A DNA stretch of 64,000 bases from positions 6,597,277 through 6,661,276 of the forward strand of contig NC_089281.1 in the NCBI RefSeq assembly GCF_963678975.1, in the 5' to 3' direction. This document shows, in pieces, positions 36,617 to 45,890 of this stretch (positions are counted from its first letter, which is position 1; each line of letters opens with the position of its first letter). Origin of the DNA: Dysidea avara. Lineage: Eukaryota; Porifera; Demospongiae; Dictyoceratida; Dysideidae. The position numbers and the translations under genes are program-made. The notes under the pieces were generated by a model. The model had not been told where the DNA came from, ran no database searches, and saw only the letters and a program-made list of their open reading frames with translations.

Positions 36617-36900
36617 CTTTGGGTATATATTTAAACTACAAAAAGAAGTGAAATCCATGCAAAAACAGCCAAACTGTATAAAAAGAGTGCAGCCTTCAAA
36701 AAGCCTTGGTGAAAAATTATGAAATCAAAGGTGATGATGATGATTTTATTAATGCACAAAGCCATTATTAACATCTACATCATTGCAGCCATTTCAATGC
36801 CACCATCTTTGATTTCACAACTTTTCACCCAGGCTTTTTGAAGGCCACACCCATTTTCACATGGATAATAATATATGTTGCAAATGGATTAGAAACACAC
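36617..36900. mobile_element. Member of the AACAGCCAAGCTGT MITE family
   Basis: Inverted arms: AAAACAGCCAAACTGT and GTGCAGCCTTCAAAAAGCCT on the left against AGGCTTTTTGAAGGCC on the right, with TTGTGAAATCAAAG-like centres. Same family as 36941-37270 and the diverged copy at 41140-41330. Confidence 0.65.
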
Positions 36901-36940
36901 ATCTAAAATGTATTATGAATAGTATACATTCCTTGTAATA

Positions 36941-37270
36941 CAATCTAATCCAAAACAGCCAAGCTGTAAAAAAGGGTGTGGCCCCAAAAAGCCATGGTAA
37001 AAAGAAAAGATGTGAAATCCAAGTTGGCGGCCAAGAAATGGCTGTGATGGTAGGTAAATGACAAAACTTTCAATAACAATTCAGGTGAATTTGTTGCCGA
37101 GTCCTAGTAAACTATAAATTCACCTGAATTGTCGTTACTAAATTTTTTGCCATTTACCTACCATCACAGCCATTTCTTGGCCACCAACTTGGATTTCACA
37201 TCTTTTTTCACCATGGCTTTTTGGGGGCCGCACCCTTTTTTACAGCTTGGCTGTTTTGGATTAGATATCA
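36941..37270. mobile_element. Hairpin MITE with arms of about 150 bp
   Basis: Left arm 36941-37090 and right arm 37116-37270 are almost exact inverted copies: TCTAATCCAAAACAGCCAAG against CTTGGCTGTTTTGGATTAGA, AAATGGCTGTGATGGTAGGT against ACCTACCATCACAGCCATTT, and AATTCAGGTGAATTT against AATTCACCTGAATT. The loop is about 25 bp. Confidence 0.9.
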
Positions 37271-37554
37271 CTTTTTTTTTTGTATTTGTATACTCCAAAG
37301 CTGACCTATGGCCAGCTTTGGGACTTCTTTTTACCTGTATTTTTTTTTACTACAGGAAAGAGAAACAAGATGTAAAGCAGTTGTAGAGTTGAACATACTT
37401 TTTTATAATTGTACAATTTTTAATATAATGAACTTTTCTCAACAGGCCAACAGAATGTAACTATCCAACTTGTTGCAATTTTGGACAGTTGATCCTTGTT
37501 ACAAATTACCATGTAATCAGTTATATTACTGTAGTTACTTTATCTACTCCATAA

Positions 37555-38790
37555 CTTAGTTACAGAAGTAGCTGAACTCTCTACTATATCACTTGTTTCT
37601 CTGCCGGGTGACTAGCTTATAGATGAACCTTCTACAGGGTGATTTGTTTGTAGCTGAACTCTACACAGGGTGATTTGTTTGTAGCTGGACTCTCTACTGG
37701 GTGACTTGTTTGTAGTTGAACTCTCTACTGGATAGCTTGTTTGTAGCTGAACTCTCTAAAGGCAACTTGTTTGTAGCTGAACACTCTACTCAGTGACTTT
37801 TTTTGTAAATGAACTCCATACAGGTGATTTGTTTGTAGTTGAACTCTTCACAAGGGTGGTTTGTTCGTAGCTGATCTCTCCACACGATGGTTTTCTTTTT
37901 GTAGCTAGCTGAATTCTCCATATATAGGGTGATTTGTTTGTAGTTAAACTCTCTCTACAGGGTGATTTGTTGGTAGCTGAACTTTCTAGAGGGTGACCTG
38001 TTTGTAGCTAAACTCTCTACTGGGTAACCTGTTTGTAGCTGAACTCTCTACAGGTGCATGACTTGTTTGTAGCTAAATTCTCTACAGGGTGACTTGTTTG
38101 TAGCTGAATTCTCTACCAGGTGACTAGCTTGTAGTTGAACTCTCTACAGGGTGACTTGTTTGAAGCTGAACTCTTTACAGGGGGACTTGTTTGAAGCTGA
38201 ACTTTCTACTGGGTGACCTGTTCGCAGCTGCACTCTCTACATGTTACTTTTTGTAACTGAACTCTCTAGCGGGGGATTTTTTTGTAGATGAACTCCATGA
38301 CTTATTGGTAGCTGAACTCTACAGTGTGACTTTCTGTAGCCGAACTCTCTACTGTATGACTTGTTTGTAGCTGAACTCTCTACAAGTAACATATCTCTAG
38401 CTGAATTCGATGCATATGCTGAACTCTCTACAGGGTGGCTTATTTATAATTGATCTCTCCACAGGGTGATTGGTCTGTAGCTAAACTTTCTACAGTGTGA
38501 CTTTTTGTGGCTGAATTCTCTACTGGATGACTTGTTTGTAGCTGAACTTTCTACAGGTAACTTATTTGTAGCTGAACTCTCTCTACTGATTATATGTATT
38601 TTACAGGGTGACTGTTTGTAGTTAAACTCTCCGCAGGGTGATTTGTTTGTAGCTCAACTCTCTACTGTGTGACTTGTTTGTCTAACCAGATAACTGGTAT
38701 GTAACTGAACTCTCATGGGTTAGATGAACTCCTGACAGTGTGACTTGTTTGTAGCTGAACTCTCCATTCAGGCAGCATCCAGTTTATCTA
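37555..38790. repeat. 31-bp minisatellite array
   Basis: Roughly 35-40 imperfect copies of a unit of about 31 bp, with the core GTAGCTGAACTCTCTACAGG followed by GTGACTTGTTT. Copies differ by substitutions and by loss or gain of a few bases, so no frame stays open. The related older array is 32690-33125. Confidence 0.92.
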
Positions 38791-38939
38791 CAGTGTCAGT
38801 TGCTGGTAGCTATGAAGTCCTGTACTTTTTTCTCCAACAACAAAAACAGCATCAAATGAATAAAAACCATCATTATTGTAATAAGAGAGCACAATTTGTA
38901 ACTATATAATTTATGTAAGTAAACTGAACTGCATATGAA

Positions 38940-38990
38940 CTGAATGCTCTAATAGGGTGACTGTACTATTAGAGTATCTCGATCGCGCAC
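38940..38990. repeat. Dispersed motif, two copies
   Basis: GCTCTAATAGGGTGACTG and CTATTAGAGTATCTCGATCG lie side by side. A TTTATTTATTGATTGATTTA run follows directly, as a TTTTTATTTATTTAGG run follows the copy at 24206. Confidence 0.75.
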
Positions 38991-39179
38991 TTGATTTATT
39001 TATTGATTGATTTATTATTTAAACTCACAACAATTGGCTGTAGCTGTTCCTCCTTGTTGGAGTACAAAAATAACAATAAACAGAACGACACCAGTAAAGT
39101 AACAAAAACAACACAAAGGTACATGATACAAAAAAACATTAGTTAAAATTTACAAAGTGTAACTTAGAGTCTTTATAAA

Positions 39180-39955
39180 AGTCCGTAAATGCACTTGCTA
39201 CACATAGTTGGATCTCGCATTATAACTCAGTGGTTTTTACTTTGATTCTTCTATACTACTCCATGGACTTTCTATGATGATTACTCCATCTACATACTGG
39301 TTTTCAGCTCACTCAGTTTACCTGGTAGGTGTGCAAATTAATAACTTTTTTATTCACGAAACTCGATCGCATAATTGTGACACAGGCTGGGTTTTGTGTC
39401 ATATCTCCATGGTCTTTATCTCGATTCCTTTCAAACCACAAAAAGGCACTCCTACAATGGTTACTCCATCTACATGGCAATTTTCAACTGATTACTCCAA
39501 GGAGTTTACTCTGTGGGCTTGACAAGTTCAACCTTATTTTATGCAAATAATCGGTCATAACTCCGTGAATGTTCATCGGATTCCCACCAAACTTGGTACT
39601 GAGATCCGCTTTAATGAGCCCTTTACGTGTGCCAAATTGCAGCCCAATTGGAACACGTATTGGTGGTTTATGACAGATTTTGCAAAGTGTGCGAAAAGAA
39701 GAAAAAATGAAGAAATTAAAACGAATTTTTGGCCACTTGTATTTCAGAAATGGCTGGGGAAATTTTCTTCAAATTTGGCATGTAGGCTCCCCTTCCGGGT
39801 GGGTACGTTTGTAGAAAATTTGGTTCCAATCAGATAAGGGATCACAGAGCTACATATGTGTGAAAGTCACGTTTTCTTTTTTCCTGTCAATATACTCACG
39901 GTGTGGCGCGCCAGCTTCTTGGGCCACACAACACACTACCGTGTGTCTTTATGTC
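39180..39955 (-). repeat. Dispersed repeat family B, long minus-strand copy
   Basis: On the minus strand from 39955 it reads AAGACACACGGTAGTGTGTT, then GCCACACCGTGAGTATATTG, as at 33795 and 35198, then continues further than those copies through GTTCCAATTGGGCTGC and ACCAAGTTTGGTGGGAATCC. Plus-strand frames of up to 98 codons across it are not kept in the other copies. Confidence 0.7.
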
Positions 39956-40668
39956 ACAATGTTTTATGGAGTTGGTAGTGGTAACTAGTGCAGAATAATG
40001 CACAATTGCAGAACATTTTTGAAACGTATAGGGCCTTTTCGTCAAGTAGCAGTGTCTGGTTCTCATCCCTGAAGTTTTGTTATTGGGCGTTGCGTAGTTT
40101 AACTGTTAACTACGCTGTTTGTGCCAGTGTGTTATTCTGGTGTAGGGTAATATCTGACTAGGTGATGGCGAAGGAAAGGTAACAAATGTAACAGAATGTA
40201 ACAGAATGTTTGTATAGGACAATCGTGGCAGTGGGAGTGTGTACTTACACACACTTGGCACACGCGAAAGAGCAGTATCTGTTCTGTTTCTTTAACAAGA
40301 CAACATGATGAGTTGGCATTGTGTGAAGCTACAACACAGTGAAACGTTCAGACAACTATGCACCTGGCAATGGAAAGTACCAATACGCACTCACAGAAAC
40401 TCAAGTGGGGGCTCTTCATTCCATTACTATTCACTAGAAGAATAAGTACTAGAATCAGTTTCATGTAAAACATTGTGTAATGGCTAGTTTCACCATGAAT
40501 TTAAGTTTCCCCATAAACTTTATTACAAGGAATGTTTCACCGTTTTCAATTTACAGAGTCGTTTCTAATCCATGTGCAACATATATATTATTCGTGCTTT
40601 TTATACAGTTTGGCTGTTTTTGCGTGGATTACTTATACCATGGCCACTCACAATTTGCCTGATATATT

Positions 40669-41052
40669 TAGTGTTGGGCGATATTCGTTTAATTTTTGCT
40701 GATATCGAAAAGTATTGATGTATTTTTCAGAATTCGATATTTCAATACGATACATCACGTGATCTGAATCAACTTTTTAAAACACTTTAGAATGTGTATT
40801 TCAGCTCATTTAATAGTTAATTGTATAGCTTTCCATTACCTTCAGTAATTTTCAAATCACTATTCCTCTGTGTATGTGGGCGGGAAATCCCCAGTGTGTA
40901 TAGTCATAGCTACCCACTATCAAATTATGGAGAAAACTAGCAATTTATGCAATGTTACAAGATCATATCAAAAAGTATCAATATCGGCCAATTTTAGTCA
41001 ATGTCGTATCGATATCGTATTGTTCTGAAAATCCTGGTATCCCCCACCACTA
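40669..41052. mobile_element. hAT-like MITE, TAGTGTTGGGCGATAT end
   Basis: Left end TAGTGTTGGGCGATAT, right end ATCCCCCACCACTA (complement TAGTGGTGGGGGAT), with TATCGATATCG words inside both ends. The flanks do not give a clean 8-bp duplication. Confidence 0.55.
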
Positions 41053-41061
41053 AATTATATA

Positions 41062-41340
41062 TGCCTGCATCCTCAGGCCTGCGGCCCTTGGGCTTTGGCA
41101 TATATATCAGGAAAATCCCCTGTGGCCATGATGGTATAACTATTAATTAATGCAAAAAGCCATTATTAAAATTCAACATCATTGCAGCCAATTCATGGCC
41201 GCCACCTTTGCAACTTTTTTTCACCCAGGCTTTTTAAAGGCCGCACCCTTTTTATCAGTACAGCTTGGCTGTTTTTGCATGGTTATATTATTCATGCAAA
41301 ACAGCCAAGCTGCATAAAAGAGTGCAGCCTTTATAATAAG
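41062..41340. repeat. Mixed repeat fragments
   Basis: 41062-41130 repeats 30955-31035 (TGCGGCCCTTGGGC, ATATATCAGG). 41140-41330 is a diverged AACAGCCAAGCTG-family MITE with arms AAGGCCGCACCC and GGGTGTGGCC-like words in both orientations. Confidence 0.6.
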
Positions 41341-41397
41341 AAGCAAGGGAGGTCATCATGTAGGTGAGTACCCTTGTTTATTTCAAGTTTAAAGTTA

Positions 41398-41570
41398 CAG
41401 TGGAACAAACTCCCCGAATTAAGGACACAATAGAGTAAACCACCATAATAAGGACAAAAAAATTTTATTCTCAACAGGTCTGGTTAATACATTTTTTATC
41501 TCTGAAAGAGGAAAAACTCTATATTACAGCAAAAAGTGGCCAAAAATTCTGGGTCCTAAAATGTCCACTG
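41398..41570. mobile_element. pogo/Tigger-type MITE upstream of methyltransferase 2
   Basis: Ends CAGTGGAACAAACTCC and the complement of GGTCCTAAAATGTCCACTG, flanked by TA on both sides (41396-41397, 41571-41572). 173 bp. It ends 80 bp before the methyltransferase start codon. Confidence 0.8.
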
Positions 41571-41650
41571 TACTACTTTTTCCTTGTATTTGTATAAGCA
41601 TATTATGTGAACATAATATTATAATACTTTGGTATTTCCTATACAGTAAC

Positions 41651-42454
41651 ATGGATATTCAAAAGGACCGTTACAGTAGTGCAAAAAGGTTTCTGGCTGA
41701 ACGATATCCTCCAAATCCATTTGATAAGAATGCACCGGTAGTTCCAGGTTCACTCTTGTCACCGCTGAGTTTCCATTTCTTTCATAACTTCTACCAAAAG
41801 TACCATAAAGAGTGGGATAATTCTACTGCATTTCTTCTAGATGTTGGAGGAGGTCCCTGTATCTACCCTTACATCAGTGCTGTACCATATGTGGCTGAGA
41901 TTTATCATACTGATATTATGAAGGCTATGTGTGATGAAGTGTTGTTGTGGAAAAACAAGGATCCTAATGCTTTCGACTGGTCTCCATATTTCAAACATGT
42001 TGTGCAAGAGCTTGAAGGTCAAACCAGTCCAGATGCAGTGACAGACCGTGAAAATAAACTGCGTAGCATTATAAATGTTGGTCCATGTGATGCTAAAGCT
42101 GATGTGATTATTCCAGGCTTAAATAAACCAGTAGATATTTTAAGCAGTAGCTTCTGCTTGGAAGTATGTTATGAATCACAGGAAGGATATTTAGCTATTC
42201 TAAAGAGACTTTATGATATAATGGCTCCCAAAGGCTTTTTTATTTCACAAAAAGCATTAGAGTACTCTTGGTTTAAGTTTGGAGAGAAACAGTATGATAA
42301 ACCTTGTCCTATGTCATTAGAAGATGTAAAGAGATCATACCAAGAGGTTGGTTTTGATGTTCTTTATGTACACCAGTGGGATAAGCCAATGGCAGTGAGG
42401 AACATTATCAACAGTGCTACAGGCTATGGATATTTTATAGCACGAAAGCCTTAA
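41651..42454 (+). CDS. NNMT/PNMT/TEMT-family methyltransferase, paralogue 2
   Basis: 267 residues with the same landmarks as paralogue 1: motif I DVGGGP (64-69), AFDWSPYFKHV (107-117), DILSSSFCLEVC (162-173) and GFFISQKALEYSW (195-207). The start is the ATG at 41651: the frame is open upstream to 41561, but those codons run into a pogo-type MITE, and a CCTATACAG acceptor lies 4 bases before the ATG, as in paralogue 1. The protein should transfer a methyl group from SAM to a small amine or similar substrate in the cytosol. The residue aligned to human NNMT Asp197 is Lys201, so substrate choice differs from NNMT and perhaps from paralogue 1 (Ser). A 113-bp tract (41919-42031) is identical to paralogue 1 although the rest has diverged. 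No partner genes are adjacent. Confidence 0.92.
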   Translation: MDIQKDRYSSAKRFLAERYPPNPFDKNAPVVPGSLLSPLSFHFFHNFYQKYHKEWDNSTAFLLDVGGGPCIYPYISAVPYVAEIYHTDIMKAMCDEVLLWKNKDPNAFDWSPYFKHVVQELEGQTSPDAVTDRENKLRSIINVGPCDAKADVIIPGLNKPVDILSSSFCLEVCYESQEGYLAILKRLYDIMAPKGFFISQKALEYSWFKFGEKQYDKPCPMSLEDVKRSYQEVGFDVLYVHQWDKPMAVRNIINSATGYGYFIARKP

Positions 42455-43185
42455 TTGGTTGAACCCTTAGCACTACATATAACATTATACAATGTGGTAG
42501 CATTGATGTGCACTGTAAAATGACATTAAAACTATTTTCATTAGATACTGTATGTGCAGTAATTTACAAAAGAATGCTTAGATGATCCTGGGGTTGCATG
42601 GACTTAACCATGGCATTGAATATTGGTAGGTTAACTGTCAACTTATTGTACCATTTTCTACAGTAATAAAAACAGCAAAGCAGTTTACATAGATTCTGGT
42701 CAATGGAATTGTAATTACAACTTTTTAGATCAATTTTAATAATATTAAATTAGGGATTAATTTTCACTAGCATAATAGAGACTCTTTTGTATGGGCAGTA
42801 AAGGAGATACGGCATAGTAATTATAATGGTAAATACTTTGGTCTACAACAATAGTACTACAGTTTAGTACTCCTTGGAGTATAGACTGCTCTATTAACAA
42901 CATTTGAATTCAATCATCACAACTTCTACAGTGTATTTATAGATAATGTCAAGTAATTTTGTTCAAAACAATCGTTTGTGGCATAGGATACGCCTGAGTC
43001 AAATATGTGCCCAAAATTCTTTTGGGAATTTCCCAAAACTTCCACCTATTATGCTCCTGGGTTAGCAACATTTCTTAGGAACATTTTAATCTGTTCAGTG
43101 AATGCTTTATTAGAGTATTTCACTACAAAGTGACTATTCTATTAGAGAGTATCAATCTAAGGAGCCATGTGCAATGCATTTATAG
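42455..43185. other. 3' flank of methyltransferase 2, no further gene
   Basis: Non-coding. The dispersed motif occurs near 42888 (GACTGCTCTATTA) and twice at 43108-43155 (TTATTAGAGTATTTC and GACTATTCTATTAGAGAGTA). Confidence 0.5.
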
Positions 43186-44042
43186 TAGTGTTGTTCCAGT
43201 ATCAGCTAGTTATTACAGTTCTAGTTCCAGTTTTGGAACAATATAATCTTTAAAATTACAGTTCTAGTTCTGGAACTATAGCCTTTAGAATTATAGTTCT
43301 TGTTCCAGTTCTGGAACCGTAACCTTTAGAATTATAGTTCCAGTTCTAGTTCTGGAACCATAACCTTTAGAATTATGGTTCTAGTTCCAGTTCAGGAACC
43401 ATGACATTTAGAACTATTCTTCAATTTCTAGAGCAACACTTAAGTATTACCAAAAGCCCATAATGAATTATGGACACTCACTATTGAGTTATATATGCTA
43501 GTCTTGCCAGTGTCATGTATGTAGCTAATACTGTAGTTATCACAAACACTATATATAGGGTGGTACTAAAAGACCTGTAACTAATTATTAAACACTGAAC
43601 CAGACACAGCAATGTGACTGAGCCAGCATTGCATTTGGCATTCTCTTCTAGTATTATAGCTAATCAGTTGTTTCAAGCAGTGTTATAGCACATGCATACA
43701 TGGTTGTAATACATGCAGCTTTTATGAAGTTATATACTACATTGTGTGTTTTTGTCAGCAGATAAAATTCTGGTCTTGTAAAAAGCATAAAATCTCATTG
43801 GCAAAAAATGTATAGTTATGATCAATTCCAGTTCCAGTATTATAGTTCCAGTACTTAATTGATAAAATTTCTTTATAGTTCTATAGTTCTAGTTTTAAGG
43901 AAAGCAAAATTATAGTTCTATAGTTCCAGTTCCAGTTTTAAGGAAAGCAAAATTATTGTTCCAGTTCTAGTTCTAGAACTGGAATAAAAGGGCTGGAACT
44001 GGAATTATTTTAGTTCCAGTACTGAGAACTGGAACAACACTA
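43186..44042. mobile_element. hAT-like element with internal tandem repeats
   Basis: Ends TAGTGTTGTTCCAGTA and the complement of CTGGAACAACACTA are inverted copies. Next to the left end are about four copies of a 45-bp unit (43205-43430) with TTAGAATTATAGTTCCAG and TTCTGGAACC. Next to the right end are two copies of a 40-bp unit (43872-43960) with TTTTAAGGAAAGCAAAATTA. The many TTCCAG/CTGGAA words resemble subterminal transposase-binding repeats. 857 bp, no coding frame, no clear 8-bp flank. Confidence 0.75.
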
Positions 44043-44077
44043 ATAATAGTGAGTTTCCACTGACTGCTCTATTGGGA

Positions 44078-44127
44078 GCATATATATATATATATATATA
44101 GCATATATATATATATATATATATATC
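44078..44127. repeat. (AT)n microsatellite pair
   Basis: Two runs of about 10 TA units separated by GCATA. Confidence 0.9.
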
Positions 44128-44985
44128 AATTTATTTTAATGGAATTAAGCTCCACAGTTTGAAATATCTACCTAATAGGCTAGCATTATGCTGGAATAGT
44201 ACTGCAGCTTATTATGCTTTTCATTAGGCTGGCATATTTGATGCAGGCCTAGCATAGGATTTCGAATTGTCAACTTCATGGAAAATCTACCAAAACATCT
44301 GATACAATTTGTACTAGGGTATTTATCAATATGAATAAAACCATTATCATAGTAATATATTGATAGCATGCGTAATAGGAGAAAAGCGAGAAATCAAGAG
44401 CATAATTGTATATGGCTTCATAATTCAAAATTCATGGAAGATGAAAATGATGGCTAACTGGCTGGGCACATGTAACAGAAAAAGTTTCCTGACTTCCTCG
44501 GCATTGATTCGCCTCATAATGAGTGAGTAACTTAGTATGGATATACAACTATTATTTGCATGTGATATTGAGTTGAAAGCTTGTCGTAAGTCTATCACGT
44601 GAATTGCAGTGAGGATTGTGAAGCCATTACTACATGTAAATAACTTAGGCATGTGCTTTTACTTTCTTAGCCGTGTGACTCACTACCATGACTCCTGATT
44701 GGTGTGAAGCTTTGCATGAAACTAAGGAATGGTTCTATAGTGGCTGCTGGCTCACAACGTGGCTAATTTTTAACCTTGAAACTCTCTCACATTGACATAT
44801 TCTAAAAAGTCATTTCTTAAATATAACATACAGGTGCAGTGGGTTGACTTTAATAATGACAATAATAGCCTTCCACCATGCCGGACATAAGTTATCATTG
44901 AACTGTCCTGGCAGTGGGAGGTTTATTGTAAAACTAGTTAGATAAGACTCCAACCATAGCAGCGAGATACCCTTCACCTTTTGGG
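44128..44985. other. No gene seen
   Basis: Non-coding; short minus-strand frames (44172-44369, 44425-44652) carry no motif. Confidence 0.4.
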
Positions 44986-45338
44986 CAGGGCTGCCCAGAG
45001 AAATTAAGGGGCCCAGGGCAAAGTGGGGCCCTTGACCCAAGTTGTAAGGTGAAGACCAAAAAAAAAAAAAAAAAAAAAAAAAAAGGTCACAACCTGCTGA
45101 CAATGACAATAACTACCCATTACCAACCATATCTCCTTATCTATAAGCTTGCTACACTGCTCCTCTGAAGAATACTGTGACTGCTCTATTAGAGTATTTA
45201 GATCTGACTGCTCTATTAGAGTATATCGATCTTTTAAACAGGTATTCAGGGGGCCCTTCATGGGGCCTCCTGGGGCCCCTTTCAGGCTGGGGCCCGGGGA
45301 AAAATGCCCCAGTTGCCCCCCCCCTGTGGGCGGCCCTG
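44986..45338. mobile_element. hAT-type MITE with perfect 8-bp duplication
   Basis: Ends CAGGGCTGCCCAGAG and the complement of TGTGGGCGGCCCTG are inverted copies. The flanks are CTTTTGGG on both sides (44978-44985, 45339-45346). The interior has GGGGCCC words in both orientations, an A-run of about 27 at 45058-45084, and two tandem copies of the dispersed motif at 45179-45235. 353 bp. Confidence 0.92.
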
Positions 45339-45399
45339 CTTTTGGGAGTTGCAAAACCGTTCTGCATGGTTCTGGCCCGAGGAAATGTTACTTGCAATG

Positions 45400-45890
45400 A
45401 CGTCATTAACACATGAAATCGTTCCCTGCGTCGTAACCGGCGTTTGTCACTCTTGTTACCTATCCTTTTAAATTAATCCGACAGCAGTCTCACGTCTCTG
45501 CTCCACACACTGAATTTCAGTCACTTCCTTTCGGTTCTTCTCCGTACATTTTGACTGACACTATATATTAGCCTCGATATTAGCTACCTTGGTAACGTAT
45601 CACGTGCTACAAGCGTTTCTAAAGACGCACGTCCTTATTACCGCGTTAGAACTGTTTCTTTCAAGTTGCAGTGCGTTTTGTGTGATTTATTGTGAGAAAC
45701 TACGTTCACAGAAAGAGCTCAATTTTAGTAGGTACGTCAACTGTAGGCACGTTAATAATCTCGATTAGCTAGTAGCTATAGCGATAGCTAGCTACGTAGT
45801 AGTAGATTTCTATACCTAGTTAATTTTAAAATACCAACAACACTATTTGACACTGTAATAACTGTGTTCTTTTACTTGTTTAGCTTGCTA
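45400..45890 (+). promoter_or_regulatory. CpG-richer upstream region of the 45.9-kb gene
   Basis: The DNA just left of the multi-exon gene has more CpG than its surroundings (CGTCGTAACCGGCG, AAGACGCACG, ACCGCGTTAG). A possible non-coding first exon ends at AGTAG|GTACGTC (45731), and an acceptor TTGTTTAG lies at 45883, 7 bases before the ATG. This suggests a promoter and a 5' UTR intron. No TATA box stands out. Confidence 0.45.

Noticed and set aside
37555-38790. Regular repeats as a CRISPR array
   Set aside because: Units are directly adjacent without unique spacers and vary in sequence, in a eukaryotic setting: a minisatellite.
39274-39837. Three frames of 73-98 codons
   Set aside because: They lie in the long copy of repeat family B and are not preserved in the other copies.
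41561-41650. Upstream extension of methyltransferase 2 by 30 residues
   Set aside because: The added codons begin inside a pogo-type MITE and cross an acceptor site just before the ATG at 41651; the extension of paralogue 1 does not resemble it.
44810-45412. Several overlapping frames of 80-116 codons on both strands
   Set aside because: They run through the A tract and GGGGCCC words of the hAT-type MITE; there is no domain or conservation.
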